NCBI GenBank assembly: GCA_003104905.1
Contig: PQAS01000054.1
Location: 1-64,000, forward strand
Origin: Candidatus Methanoperedentaceae archaeon
GTDB taxonomy: Archaea; Halobacteriota; Methanosarcinia; Methanosarcinales; Methanoperedenaceae
Direction of reading: 5' to 3'
Length of the DNA stretch: 64,000 nt
The notes beneath the pieces are model-generated. The model was not told the DNA's origin, searched no databases, and was given only the letters and a program-made list of their open reading frames with translations. A program made the translations under genes and the position numbers. Below, in pieces: positions 15,752-24,734 of this stretch; within the stretch, counting starts at the first letter, position 1, and every line of letters begins with the position of its first letter.

Positions 15752-17731
15752 TCAATCTCGATCTTTCAATTCTTTTCTCCTCTCGCTCCTGTATTCATCC
15801 ACAAGAGACTTCAGCCATTCCTCTTTTGCCGCCATCCTGCGAATGGCAGCTTTTCTGTTCCATTCTTCCAGGGCTTTTCCAATATCTTCAGGATCGATCA
15901 CTGCAAGTTCTTCTATAGAGTCAAACTGGATATTCACATCCTTTGCTTTTAATACAGGAACACCAAGGTCAAAAAGTTCATCTTCTGCAGCATGCGACAT
16001 ATCATTGCAGATGATCACAGCCCGAACTCCCAGGTTAGCAAGCATCCTGGCAGTAATTGTCCCTCCACCGCTTGAATCCTTTAACAGGATCAGATCATCT
16101 CTTTTTATTCCTACTGTTTCTTTTGTTTTGAGGATGCTGTCCTTTGTAAAAGAAAATATTATCTTTACGGGAATGACTCGTCCGCTTATTTCAAGCCTTC
16201 GCACCTTTTTTAGCTTATGTATCCTTTCATTTAATTCTGAAATTTTCATGTTCTTTTCGGATATTTTGTTCTGCAGGCGCTGAATATCCATATCCCGGAT
16301 CTGCATTATTTTTTCCTTTTTGAGTTTTTTATATACTTCGGACCGCTGCCTTTTGATCTGCTCCTCCAATTCGTGGATCTTATTATCCCTTGAAACAAGT
16401 TCATTTTTCAAAAAGTCCTGGTGTATCTTCATTTCATTGATTATGCCTTCATATTTTCGAATGGATTCTCTCAAAGGAAAAGCTTCATCCTCTTTTCTCG
16501 AAACAGCATGTACATCGTGTTCTTTGATTTCAGTCCTGGTTAGTCCTGATATTACAACTTCTATAGATTTACCCCTGACAACCTGGGCTATCGCTTCACT
16601 TGCATCTAATCCGGGTGGTATTTTTTTTCTGATTTGTTCGAACTTATTCTTGTTTTTGCGGTAAAACGATACGGCGGCAGCTATAGCATCGCGTTCATGG
16701 TTGTTGGAATAACTATACGGCGCCGCAAAATCGATCTTGTCTTGCGCCAGGAGTACTTCAAAAGGAGAACTTGATATTGCACTGAACGCCCGGCGGATCT
16801 TTTCAACGGCATTCGGGGGAGGGTATACATCACTTGCGATAACAAGCGGTCTTCCCTCCTGTGCTATCATTTCTATAACTTCAGGTATCGAAATGGTCCT
16901 TGAACTATGAAGCATTCGCAGCTCTCCCTCAAGTGTAAGAACAGCAATAGCTGTAGTAGTTCCAGGATCGATCCCAACGATTATATAATCCCTTTTTTTT
17001 TCTTTAAGCGGTTTAAAAACGAGGGCATCCCGTTCTATTCCTTTTACACTTACCTGTACATCACCATATTTTCCCGAACTGATGTGGATCAGGTTTCTAG
17101 GTGCATCCACTATGAACTCGGATTTTGAATACCCTCCGAACCTCTCTGTTTTGGTCTGGGAATATGTGACTCCGCTGGTTCTTGAGAGTTCATTCAGAGC
17201 ATCCTCTATATCCCTTGTTCTCTGCCTGACATAACCGTGTATTTTACGTCTGTATCTGTTCTGACTCCATCCGCCTCTTCCCGGGGAGCGTCCTCTGCTG
17301 ACTTTTATCATTGTTTTATCTTCAAATGCGGATACCTCATAGCCTGTGCCCATTTGGGCAAGCCTTGCGCATATCAGGGCTTCAGCATCAGGGTCGAACC
17401 TGTCAAAGGAGAATCCTTTCTCGCGGGCAAGTTTGGTAAGCGGATAAAGCTGCTCTCCCCCCGTTACCTGCACAAGTTTGGTGTTTGGAGGTAATTTCTG
17501 GAGAAAAGAAATAAGGTCTTGCTTATCGGAAACTATCTCATGGATATTATCCACAGCTATCAAGGATGGTTTTTCTTTCCAGACCATTCGCATAAATTTA
17601 TGAAGACTTACCATTTTGTGATGCTCGGTATCCCCGTTTTTGAGTATCACGACGGCATAAGCTGGTTTTTCCCTGGCTTGCAATGAACCTTTTGCTATAT
17701 CTATACCAAAAATTATATTTTCTTGAATCAT
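15752..17731 (-). CDS. DUF460 protein: archaeal RNase H-like (RuvC/YqgF-fold) nuclease-like with coiled coil
   Basis: 659 residues. The N-terminal third contains FGIDIAKGS and later VGIDPGTTTAIAV, which are RNase H-fold (RuvC/YqgF) strands with Asp-x-Gly-x-Thr. D-A-I-A-A-A in the middle supplies another acidic residue. A long coiled coil runs over about residues 430-525. A C-terminal domain follows (LLKDSSGGGTITARM, then VPVLKAKD). This architecture is the archaeal DUF460 family, predicted to act on nucleic acids; activity unproven. Start: ATG at 17731; a TTG four codons earlier is the alternative. Confidence 0.75.
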   Translation of the reverse strand: MIQENIIFGIDIAKGSLQAREKPAYAVVILKNGDTEHHKMVSLHKFMRMVWKEKPSLIAVDNIHEIVSDKQDLISFLQKLPPNTKLVQVTGGEQLYPLTKLAREKGFSFDRFDPDAEALICARLAQMGTGYEVSAFEDKTMIKVSRGRSPGRGGWSQNRYRRKIHGYVRQRTRDIEDALNELSRTSGVTYSQTKTERFGGYSKSEFIVDAPRNLIHISSGKYGDVQVSVKGIERDALVFKPLKEKKRDYIIVGIDPGTTTAIAVLTLEGELRMLHSSRTISIPEVIEMIAQEGRPLVIASDVYPPPNAVEKIRRAFSAISSSPFEVLLAQDKIDFAAPYSYSNNHERDAIAAAVSFYRKNKNKFEQIRKKIPPGLDASEAIAQVVRGKSIEVVISGLTRTEIKEHDVHAVSRKEDEAFPLRESIRKYEGIINEMKIHQDFLKNELVSRDNKIHELEEQIKRQRSEVYKKLKKEKIMQIRDMDIQRLQNKISEKNMKISELNERIHKLKKVRRLEISGRVIPVKIIFSFTKDSILKTKETVGIKRDDLILLKDSSGGGTITARMLANLGVRAVIICNDMSHAAEDELFDLGVPVLKAKDVNIQFDSIEELAVIDPEDIGKALEEWNRKAAIRRMAAKEEWLKSLVDEYRSERRKELKDRD

Positions 17732-17743
17732 TTGATGCGACAA

Positions 17744-18186
17744 AGGTCATTATTGAATCAAACACTCATATTTCTTACATTCGTCTAATGTGATATATTT
17801 TTCTAAACTATTTTTTGTGTGCCTATTAATCAATTTCCTATCTTTTCATGAGAGATATAATAATCATGCTCATTTTTATTTTAGTAGTTGAATTAAAACG
17901 ATTGCTTTAAATATTATGGAATATAACTATATGAATGGTAGTTTTGTTGGAGCTGTTATCTAGTAGAAAAGCGGAAAAATTGAATGTAATAATAAAATGT
18001 AAAAATAAAATGTTGAGAGGAGTGACGACTACTCAATCAACCAGAAAAAGAGCGAGACAAATACAGGACTTGAGAAACAGTACTAGCAACACTTACAGTT
18101 GGGGCTAAGAAGGATCGTTGAGGCATTTGGAACATCAAATGAAAGATACGAATGACTGGATAAAAATATATAAGGGTGAAATATAT
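17744..18186. other. 443-bp intergenic region with promoter copy A and a long leader
   Basis: Holds the promoter of the DUF460 gene (minus side) and a conserved promoter/leader block at 17858-17978. The remaining ~205 bases before the sugar dehydrogenase contain no family-like gene. A 32-codon ORF (ATG at 18010, stop at 18108) is basic (TRKRARQIQ) but lacks a ribosome binding site, so it is noted, not called. The length suggests a structured 5' leader. Confidence 0.4.
17858..17978 (+). promoter_or_regulatory. Conserved promoter/leader block, copy A (exopolysaccharide island)
   Basis: Aligns end to end with 20442-20570. Shared landmarks in order: ATAATCAT, TTTTA, AATTAAAACGAT (BRE-like), an AT run serving as TATA box (CTTTAAAT here, TTTATATAG in copy B), TATTATGGAAT, GTTG and AGCTGTTAT, then GGAAAAAT. 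The conserved part after the TATA box would be transcribed, so it may be an RNA-level element or an operator. Confidence 0.55.
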
Positions 18187-18963
18187 ATGAAAATACAAAT
18201 AATTGGATTAGGAACTGTAGGAACGGCGCAAGCAAGTTTATCTCAAAAATTTGGACATGAAACAGTGGGATATGACCCGAAATATGAATCCCATCCCTAT
18301 TGCAAGACAAATAATGGTCTGATTATAGATGCTGACATAACATTTATTTGTACACCGGAACTGGTAGTGCCAGATGTTATAGAACATCTTATAGAGATAG
18401 GATATAAAGGTCTAATCGTCATAAAAAGTACCGTTCCTTCCGGGACCACGAAGACAATATCACAGAAATTCAATGCACACATATGCCACAATCCTGAATT
18501 TCTGAGAGAGAAAACTAATCTGGAGGATGTCATAAATCCCAGCAGGACCGTAATAGGAGAATGTTGTTCGGAACACGGAGAAATGCTTAAAAAATTTTAT
18601 GAGCCTCTTGACAGACCTATATATGTCACAGATCCGGATACGAGTGAAATAATAAAACTTGTATCTAATTCTTTCAGGGCAGTGACAATAACTTTTTGGA
18701 ATGAGATAGCAATTCTTTGTAATAAAAAGAGCGTCGATGTCAATGAAGTTTCCGGAATGTGTGACTCTGCCAAGCTCATAGGAGAATGGGAGGGAGGCAA
18801 CTGGGGAACTCGATATTTTCTTCAACCATACGATGGAAAATGTTTGCCAAAAGATATCAGGCACTTAAGAGATGCATTTCGCAGTGTAGATGAGAATCCT
18901 AAATTATTCGATGCTTGTGAAGAATTCAATAATAAACTCAAGAATTCAAAAAACCTGAGGTAG
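18187..18963 (+). CDS. Short UDP-glucose/GDP-mannose dehydrogenase-like protein
   Basis: 258 residues. Rossmann motif GLGTVG at 7-12, then STVPSGT, NPEFLRE, SNSFRA and the catalytic cysteine in GKCLPKD near residue 222, all signatures of the UDP-sugar dehydrogenase family that oxidises UDP-hexose to the uronic acid. It stops about 35 residues after the cysteine, so the usual C-terminal UDP-binding domain (about 100-130 residues) is missing. Start: ATG at 18187 after GGTGA; an upstream start at 18118 adds non-family residues. Activity is uncertain without the third domain; context is polysaccharide synthesis. Confidence 0.75.
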   Translation: MKIQIIGLGTVGTAQASLSQKFGHETVGYDPKYESHPYCKTNNGLIIDADITFICTPELVVPDVIEHLIEIGYKGLIVIKSTVPSGTTKTISQKFNAHICHNPEFLREKTNLEDVINPSRTVIGECCSEHGEMLKKFYEPLDRPIYVTDPDTSEIIKLVSNSFRAVTITFWNEIAILCNKKSVDVNEVSGMCDSAKLIGEWEGGNWGTRYFLQPYDGKCLPKDIRHLRDAFRSVDENPKLFDACEEFNNKLKNSKNLR

Positions 18964-18971
18964 TATAGAAA

Positions 18972-20375
18972 ATGAAATCAGTATTGATTATACTAATCGC
19001 AATTATATTGTTGATCTCAATAACAGGTACAGTACAGAATGGCAGCGATAATAGTATGAACAATACATCCTCAATCCTTGAGGATACAAATTTTATATTG
19101 AACTCAGATTTAGAAAGGGGAACAACAGTTCCCCTTAATTGGACATTTGTGGATCAGGGGGGAAATACACCTGCCTGGGATAGCGTATCTCACAGCGGAT
19201 CAAGATCAATAAAAATAAGTATTCCCGGAACGACGAATAATATATCAGGATATCCGCAATCGGACATAATAGATGCACAGCCCCTTACAACATATAAGGC
19301 CTCAGTATGGGGAAAAACCCAAAACGCAGGAGGTGCGAATACTCCGGATGTAAGAGTGGTGGAGCTTGATGAAAACAAGACCTGGATACGCCAGACTAAC
19401 ATCCCTGCATTTGCACGAGGTACAAATGACTGGACACAAAAAACAATAGAATTTCAGACACATTCGAATACAAGATATCTTTACCTCAATGCTAATATCT
19501 GGAATGGCTATGGGAATTTTTGGCTGGATGATGCTGAATTAAGAATGAATGACGCTCCGACACCAAATGTTACTGACGAATTCATGAACGGAGATTGGAA
19601 AACAAATTGGGTAATAGACAGTCCTGCAGCTAATCTTATACCAACTGATTATACTGAAAATGGAAAATCAGATCTTATATTATTCACTCTTCCAATAGGA
19701 GCGCAATCAGATGAGGATGGAACAAATAAAATAATGACAAAGGGGGGTGACATACTCAGTTATGGAACATATGAAGCAAGATTCAAACTTGCAGATGTAG
19801 ATTTCCAAAATAATAAAACTGGTGTATATGTGGGAATGGGTCTGTGGAATTTTAATGGTCCAAAACAACAAGAAGTAATGATGGGATTTTTCTATGAACC
19901 TGGTGAAAATGATTATATTGAGATTCTGACTACAAAAAACAGGGCAAGAGATGATAGTAACGATCCGGACAATAAACATCATAGCAAAATAGTCGATCCA
20001 GATGTAGTTCTTGAAAATTTCAGTGGAAAATTTAGAACTATCAAGTTAGTTTATGAACCAGGCAAAGTATCCGGTTATCTGGATGATAATCTCATATTGA
20101 CGAAGACGGATCTTATTCCATCCGAGCCAATGACGTTAGTCATAGGAACTCGAGTAACCGGGGGTAGATTATCGTCTAATTTGAAAGTGATCTGGGATTA
20201 TGTGAAAATCACCTATGAAGTACCACCATTAAAAAAGAATTTCGATGTATATTTCATTGGTGGTACAAAAAATCCGAATGGATTGGTAATAATGAAGAAT
20301 GTAATAAATGGAATATATACATTAGATGATGTGTCTCAACTGGTACGTGAGAAATTGAGAAAAATGAAATCATAG
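18972..20375 (+). CDS. Secreted protein: CBM-like module plus GH16/ConA-like module
   Basis: 467 residues. Signal peptide 1-20. Residues ~40-195 form a carbohydrate-binding-like beta-sandwich (SDLERGTTVPLNWTF at the start, NIWNGYGNFWLDD at the end). Residues ~200-415 form a concanavalin A/GH16-like sandwich (DEFMNGDWKTNW, YGTYEARFKL, YVGMGLW, VSGYLDDNLIL). The GH16 catalytic E-x-D-x-E motif is not seen, so binding rather than cleavage is likely. Both modules recur in the 929-aa protein at 24735, and the second in the lipoprotein at 23612. A C-terminal extension (420-467) is unassigned. Confidence 0.65.
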   Translation: MKSVLIILIAIILLISITGTVQNGSDNSMNNTSSILEDTNFILNSDLERGTTVPLNWTFVDQGGNTPAWDSVSHSGSRSIKISIPGTTNNISGYPQSDIIDAQPLTTYKASVWGKTQNAGGANTPDVRVVELDENKTWIRQTNIPAFARGTNDWTQKTIEFQTHSNTRYLYLNANIWNGYGNFWLDDAELRMNDAPTPNVTDEFMNGDWKTNWVIDSPAANLIPTDYTENGKSDLILFTLPIGAQSDEDGTNKIMTKGGDILSYGTYEARFKLADVDFQNNKTGVYVGMGLWNFNGPKQQEVMMGFFYEPGENDYIEILTTKNRARDDSNDPDNKHHSKIVDPDVVLENFSGKFRTIKLVYEPGKVSGYLDDNLILTKTDLIPSEPMTLVIGTRVTGGRLSSNLKVIWDYVKITYEVPPLKKNFDVYFIGGTKNPNGLVIMKNVINGIYTLDDVSQLVREKLRKMKS

Positions 20376-20441
20376 CTACAATTCTTGCCAAAATGACAAT
20401 GGAAGGAATTGAGCATTATCAGAGGTAATTATCATAAAAAG

Positions 20442-20570
20442 TATAATCATAATAATCATTTATATTTTAATAATAAAATTAAAACGATGATTTTATATAG
20501 TATTATGGAATCAAAATCTCAGGATTGGCAGTCTCGTTGAGAGCTGTTATTAAAATAAATAGGTGGAAAA
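20442..20570 (+). promoter_or_regulatory. Conserved promoter/leader block, copy B
   Basis: Second copy of the block at 17858-17978: ATAATCAT, AATTAAAACGAT, TTTATATAG (TATA box), TATTATGGAATC, CGTTGAGAGCTGTTATT, then AGGTGGAAAA and the ATG at 20571. Here the block runs straight into the start codon and provides its ribosome binding site (AGGTGG). Confidence 0.55.
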
Positions 20571-21332
20571 ATGGTATATAAGAATCAGATATTAAGAGGA
20601 CAATCCCTCATGATTTTAGTATCTATAATTATAATCGTAATATTATTTTCTATAATCAGCATGGCCCAATACAGTAATGACAATATCAGCAACAATAGTA
20701 TTGATAGCAATATCAGCAACAATAGTATTGATGGCAATATTGACTATAGTTATACCAACAATACCAGAGTATCTGTAAAGACAAAATACATGGGAATAGA
20801 TCATAATCGGGATGCTCAAATTATACTTGTAAATATTACCACAAACAGATTAGGTCAATTTGCATATGTAGAAGAGTATTACTCAGTAGATAGTTACAAA
20901 CAACCCAAGTTTTATTCAGGAACAAGATATGAAGAAAAAAATTTAAGGGATTATAATTTATCTTTCCAAATATTAAGACCGAAAAAGGAAGGGGGTAATT
21001 ATTATTTAACAAAGTCTATTGTGGTTCTTGATGGTGAGAGAGTATATGAAAAATGGCTCACGCAAAATGTGACTGATTATGTATCCGTTGATAATCTGAT
21101 AGAAATTCCTATTAATAATGTGAATAAGACAAATGAGACTGAGGTGAATAAATCTAATAAAACTAACAAAGTGAATGTTCCAATTGTCGGAGAGAATATA
21201 ACTGATTATTTAGAAGATGCCCCAAAAAAGTCTACTGGAATTGGAATAATTATGATTTTTGCATCGATAATGACAGCCTTCCTGTTGGGAAAACAAGCCG
21301 ATATGGATATTAAGGAGAATAATAAAAAATGA
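20571..21332 (+). CDS. Membrane-anchored Asn-rich extracellular protein (paralogue 1)
   Basis: 253 residues. N-terminal anchor or signal (13-33), then an Asn/Ser-rich stretch with a 9-residue direct repeat (DxNISNNSI). A compact domain at ~70-165 follows (RDAQIILVNIT, EEYYSVD, FQILRPKK). An Asn/Lys/Thr-rich spacer with many N-x-T sequons precedes a C-terminal membrane helix (~222-240). The compact domain is repeated in the next gene (NASIVVVNVK, ERYYLID, FKILRPN). No known family. Four-base overlap (ATGA) with the next gene. Confidence 0.6.
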   Translation: MVYKNQILRGQSLMILVSIIIIVILFSIISMAQYSNDNISNNSIDSNISNNSIDGNIDYSYTNNTRVSVKTKYMGIDHNRDAQIILVNITTNRLGQFAYVEEYYSVDSYKQPKFYSGTRYEEKNLRDYNLSFQILRPKKEGGNYYLTKSIVVLDGERVYEKWLTQNVTDYVSVDNLIEIPINNVNKTNETEVNKSNKTNKVNVPIVGENITDYLEDAPKKSTGIGIIMIFASIMTAFLLGKQADMDIKENNKK

Positions 21333-21901
21333 AGACAGTATTAATGATGCATATCGTCATTATATCGTTGTTCTCAATAACAGGTGCAGCAATACAAAAT
21401 GGCAGCGATCTAAATAATAATTCTGCCAATTATATCGATATTAATAATTATTCAAATACAACCGTTGTGACCAAATTTTCTGACCGTGATGAACAAAATG
21501 CGTCAATTGTAGTTGTAAATGTTAAAATGAACAGATCCGGAAATCTGACATATATCGAGAGATATTATTTAATTGATAAATCGGGACAATTAAAATATGA
21601 TCGCAGTGCAAAATATTATGATAAATATGCAGAAAATAATAATTTAACATTTAAGATATTAAGACCAAATAGTAGTTTGGAAAAACCGTATCCTGTTGTA
21701 GAAGCTTTGGTAAACATCAATAATCAGTCAGTATTTCAAGGATGGGTAAAAAAGATTAAATTTACAAGTCAATCTCAAAGACTTCAAAGAAGATATCAAG
21801 AAGATATAAAAATTAGTATTATTGCCGTGATCATAACAATATTAGTAATATTTGTATCTACCAGACCATCAAAACCAGTGATAGAAAATGAACATAAGTG
21901 A
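21329..21901 (+). CDS. Membrane-anchored extracellular protein (paralogue 2)
   Basis: 190 residues. Signal peptide 1-21, one extracellular domain (~45-145) homologous to that of the preceding gene, and a C-terminal membrane helix (~162-180). N-x-S/T sequons are frequent. It is translationally coupled to its paralogue by ATGA and is followed after 17 bp by the glycosyltransferase. This suggests that the pair assists polymer export or anchoring at the synthase; that is inference. Confidence 0.6.
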   Translation: MKTVLMMHIVIISLFSITGAAIQNGSDLNNNSANYIDINNYSNTTVVTKFSDRDEQNASIVVVNVKMNRSGNLTYIERYYLIDKSGQLKYDRSAKYYDKYAENNNLTFKILRPNSSLEKPYPVVEALVNINNQSVFQGWVKKIKFTSQSQRLQRRYQEDIKISIIAVIITILVIFVSTRPSKPVIENEHK

Positions 21902-21918
21902 TAGGAGTATAGTATATA

Positions 21919-23223
21919 ATGATCTCGACAATAAGGGAAATTCTTAGATATATAAATGAAGGTGGTGTCAACATATGGTTAATAGCACTGGTATATTTTT
22001 GGTCTATCTGGATTGTGAAAATAGTTTGCAGCAGGCTCTATAAACCGGTACAAAAAGATTTTTTTGCTCCAATGTCGGTAATTGTACCAACATATCATGA
22101 AGATAAGGATATATTATCTGAGTCTGTAGAAAGAATTTTGAAATATTCTAAAAACATAGTGACAGAAATCATAGTTGTTACAGATCAAAGAGAACAGGAT
22201 GTAGCCCAATTTCTAATAACAAGATATGCAGATGAACAACGACTTCATGTTATTGTATCACCCCCGGGTAAGAGGGAGGCTGTAGATGCCGGGGTACGTT
22301 TTGCTACGAATGAAATTGTTTCAGTAATAGAATCTGATACGTTTGTAGATGAAAAGACTCTTTATGAGCTTATTAAGCCATTTAACGATCCTAAAGTCGG
22401 GGGAACTGTTGGTGACCAACGTATATATCGCCCATACGATAGCCTTGTCAATTTTTTTAACACCCTTGTTGAGAGCACAAAATATAATATTACTATTCCC
22501 GCATTGAGTCTATTTGGCTGTGTGACAGTACTTGGGGGAAGGTGTGTCGCATATCGCAAAAGTGTGATTTTACCATTACTACCGGATTTGATAAATGAAA
22601 AGTTCCTGGGAAAAAAGTGTATATCCGGTGATGACGGAAGACTTACATCTCTAATGCTAAAGGCCGGATGCAGATGTGTTTATCAATCAACTGCAATTGC
22701 TTATACAGTATCTCCGCCAAGCTGGTATGTCCTCATGCGCCAGAGATTACGCTGGCATAGAAATACATCCCGAAGAACTATTCGGGCTCTTACTTGTTGG
22801 GATGGAGTATGGGCATGGAAAAGACCAGTAATTGCAATACAGATGATATTTGTATGGACCAATACTATAATGATGACATTAATAATTTATGCTTTAATCA
22901 TGAGTATTAAATCTGGAAATTGGTTCTGGTTTGGAAGAACTTATTTTGATATCTTTGCCAGAATTGCATTGTTGCTATTAGGAATTACCCTGACAAGAAT
23001 AATAAGGGTCTATCCTATTTTAAAATATCATAATACCCGAAAATGGTCATATTTTCCGCTTTTTCCGTGGTATTTGACAATGATGTGGATAGTTCGTCTA
23101 TATGCTATTTTCACGATGAATAAACAGGGATGGATAACCAGATCTGCAAGCGGGGCTGGAGGTTTTTCCGGACAAGGACAAAAAGTTATGTCGGCCGATG
23201 TTCAATTGGATTCTGAAAAATAG
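21919..23223 (+). CDS. Processive glycosyltransferase family 2, hyaluronan-synthase-like
   Basis: 434 residues. An N-terminal membrane helix (~18-37) precedes the GT-A domain (SVIVPTYHED at ~53). Metal and substrate motifs are E-S-D-T near 145 and S-G-D-D-G near 236. The processivity motif Q-R-L-R-W occurs near 273. Four or so membrane helices follow (~295-420). This Q-x-x-R-W layout is that of hyaluronan, chitin and cellulose synthases, which polymerise and extrude the chain. With the UDP-sugar dehydrogenase-like gene it suggests a uronic-acid-containing polymer; the actual sugar is unknown. Confidence 0.8.
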   Translation: MISTIREILRYINEGGVNIWLIALVYFWSIWIVKIVCSRLYKPVQKDFFAPMSVIVPTYHEDKDILSESVERILKYSKNIVTEIIVVTDQREQDVAQFLITRYADEQRLHVIVSPPGKREAVDAGVRFATNEIVSVIESDTFVDEKTLYELIKPFNDPKVGGTVGDQRIYRPYDSLVNFFNTLVESTKYNITIPALSLFGCVTVLGGRCVAYRKSVILPLLPDLINEKFLGKKCISGDDGRLTSLMLKAGCRCVYQSTAIAYTVSPPSWYVLMRQRLRWHRNTSRRTIRALTCWDGVWAWKRPVIAIQMIFVWTNTIMMTLIIYALIMSIKSGNWFWFGRTYFDIFARIALLLLGITLTRIIRVYPILKYHNTRKWSYFPLFPWYLTMMWIVRLYAIFTMNKQGWITRSASGAGGFSGQGQKVMSADVQLDSEK

Positions 23224-23240
23224 AGACCTAGGAAAGAAAC

Positions 23241-23582
23241 ATGAACAAATCATTAAAAGTCATTTTAATGGTCTTAATAATACTAACGATATTGTTATAT
23301 GCAATAGGTCAAAAAGATATATCAAAAGATATATCGAAAAATATGTCAAAAAACCAAAATGGAGACAAAATAATATCAAAAGGATATATAACTTCCAATT
23401 CTTCTTCAGGAGAACAGGAAGCGTCTTCCCAGGACGAAGGTATTACCTCGGAAGAAGAGAGTTCATGGAGTGATACCATTCTTGGAAATATATCATCAAT
23501 GTTCAATATATCTTATGGAAAAGGAGAGATGCTATTCGAAAATAACTCAGATAATATGGATACATCTGAGGATGAGAATTGA
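23241..23582 (+). CDS. Small acidic secreted or anchored protein
   Basis: 113 residues. N-terminal hydrophobic helix (6-22), then an extracellular stretch with short ISK-x-ISK type repeats, a Ser/Glu-rich acidic middle and an acidic tail. No family recognised. It lies between the glycosyltransferase and the GH16-like lipoprotein in the same direction, so it is probably part of the same unit. Confidence 0.45.
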   Translation: MNKSLKVILMVLIILTILLYAIGQKDISKDISKNMSKNQNGDKIISKGYITSNSSSGEQEASSQDEGITSEEESSWSDTILGNISSMFNISYGKGEMLFENNSDNMDTSEDEN

Positions 23583-23611
23583 AATGAAAAATTAGCCATA
23601 TTCAAAAATGG

Positions 23612-24442
23612 ATGAATAAAATGTTCAAAAAAAGACTTGTAGGATTATTTATTTTACTGGCGTTATTGATATTTACGTCTGGTTGTATAAATAATAAGGA
23701 AGACAAATTCATAGATTCTAATACAAGTCTTACAAATTATGGTAATAAAACTACAAATAATAATAATAAAATATTGATTCACGATGATTTTGTTGATGGT
23801 AGATATGATGACTGGATAGTGGAGTCAAACAAATGGGATGGCAAATATTTCAGATCTCCAATTCCTGAAATGGATAAAGAAAAAGATGACTTAAGATTTA
23901 CCGTGAAAGGTGGCGCAAGTGCAGGAAGTCCAGACTCTTTATCTAAGATATATTATAAATCTAGAAATAGACTTAGTTATGGAACATATACTGCCAGATT
24001 CAAAATAAATAGAGTGCCTACAGACAATATGAACGACCAGGTTTACTTTGGTATGGGTCTATGGGAATTTGGCAAGAAAAATGACCAGGCAAATGAAGTT
24101 ATGATGGGATATTATCTAATTTATAACGAAATGAAAAATAAATGGGATGATCGCCTGCAAATACTTACAAGAAGAGATGGTGGACACAGTAAGGTCAGTC
24201 AATATGATCCTGATCTTACTGCATCAGCATTCGTAAATACATTTCATACGATAGAATTTATTTATACTCCGGACAAGGTAGTTGGAATATTTGACGGAAA
24301 ACCTGTCCTGGAGAAAACAGATTATATTCCATCTGCCCCCATGTCATTAATAATCGGTACCAGACTGGCAGAAGGAACTCCTCTATCAGAAGATTTTGAT
24401 GTGACTTTTGATTATGTGAGAATAAATGCCAATATAAAGTGA
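23612..24442 (+). CDS. Lipoprotein with GH16/ConA-like module
   Basis: 276 residues. Signal peptide with lipobox FTSGC (Cys ~25), then an Asn/Thr-rich linker (~30-50). A concanavalin A/GH16-like sandwich follows (~52-275) with DDFVDGRYDDW, YGTYTARFKI, YFGMGLWEF and FDGKPVLEKTDYIPS. The same module ends the proteins at 18972 and 24735. The catalytic GH16 motif is not recognisable, so sugar binding is the safer reading. Start: ATG at 23612, or 23621 three codons later. Confidence 0.65.
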   Translation: MNKMFKKRLVGLFILLALLIFTSGCINNKEDKFIDSNTSLTNYGNKTTNNNNKILIHDDFVDGRYDDWIVESNKWDGKYFRSPIPEMDKEKDDLRFTVKGGASAGSPDSLSKIYYKSRNRLSYGTYTARFKINRVPTDNMNDQVYFGMGLWEFGKKNDQANEVMMGYYLIYNEMKNKWDDRLQILTRRDGGHSKVSQYDPDLTASAFVNTFHTIEFIYTPDKVVGIFDGKPVLEKTDYIPSAPMSLIIGTRLAEGTPLSEDFDVTFDYVRINANIK

Positions 24443-24734
24443 TAAGAAAGTATTTTTTTTGTATTATCAGCCTTAGTTTTTACATATAGAGAAAAATCCA
24501 AATGTCCATAGTTACAAAAATCACATTGCTTCGGCTGATTATTGTTAGTATAATTTATAATGTACGCATATTCATGGTTTGCACGGTGTATAACATATTT
24601 TATAAACAGCTATGGAAGGTCTATTTTTTCATTACAAAATTTGTGTTTCTGTAAAATTACGGTATCAAATTTCAGTAATATTTTCACATTTATGGCCATG
24701 AATCTTATGCGATGTCCATACGATTCCTCCTATC
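24443..24734. other. AT-rich intergenic region before the large modular surface protein
   Basis: About 290 bases without a supported gene. A T-run at 24451-24460 may end the upstream transcript. A TATA-like ATTTTATAAAC lies at about 24597-24607. It does not contain the conserved promoter block found at 17.9 and 20.5 kb. Confidence 0.35.

Noticed and set aside
18010-18108. 32-codon basic ORF in the leader before the sugar dehydrogenase-like gene
   Set aside because: No ribosome binding site and no similarity. Recorded only in the intergenic entry.
23241-24442. GH16 glycosidase activity for the lipoprotein and its relatives
   Set aside because: The ExDxE catalytic motif of GH16 is not recognisable, so the modules are described as ConA/GH16-like only.
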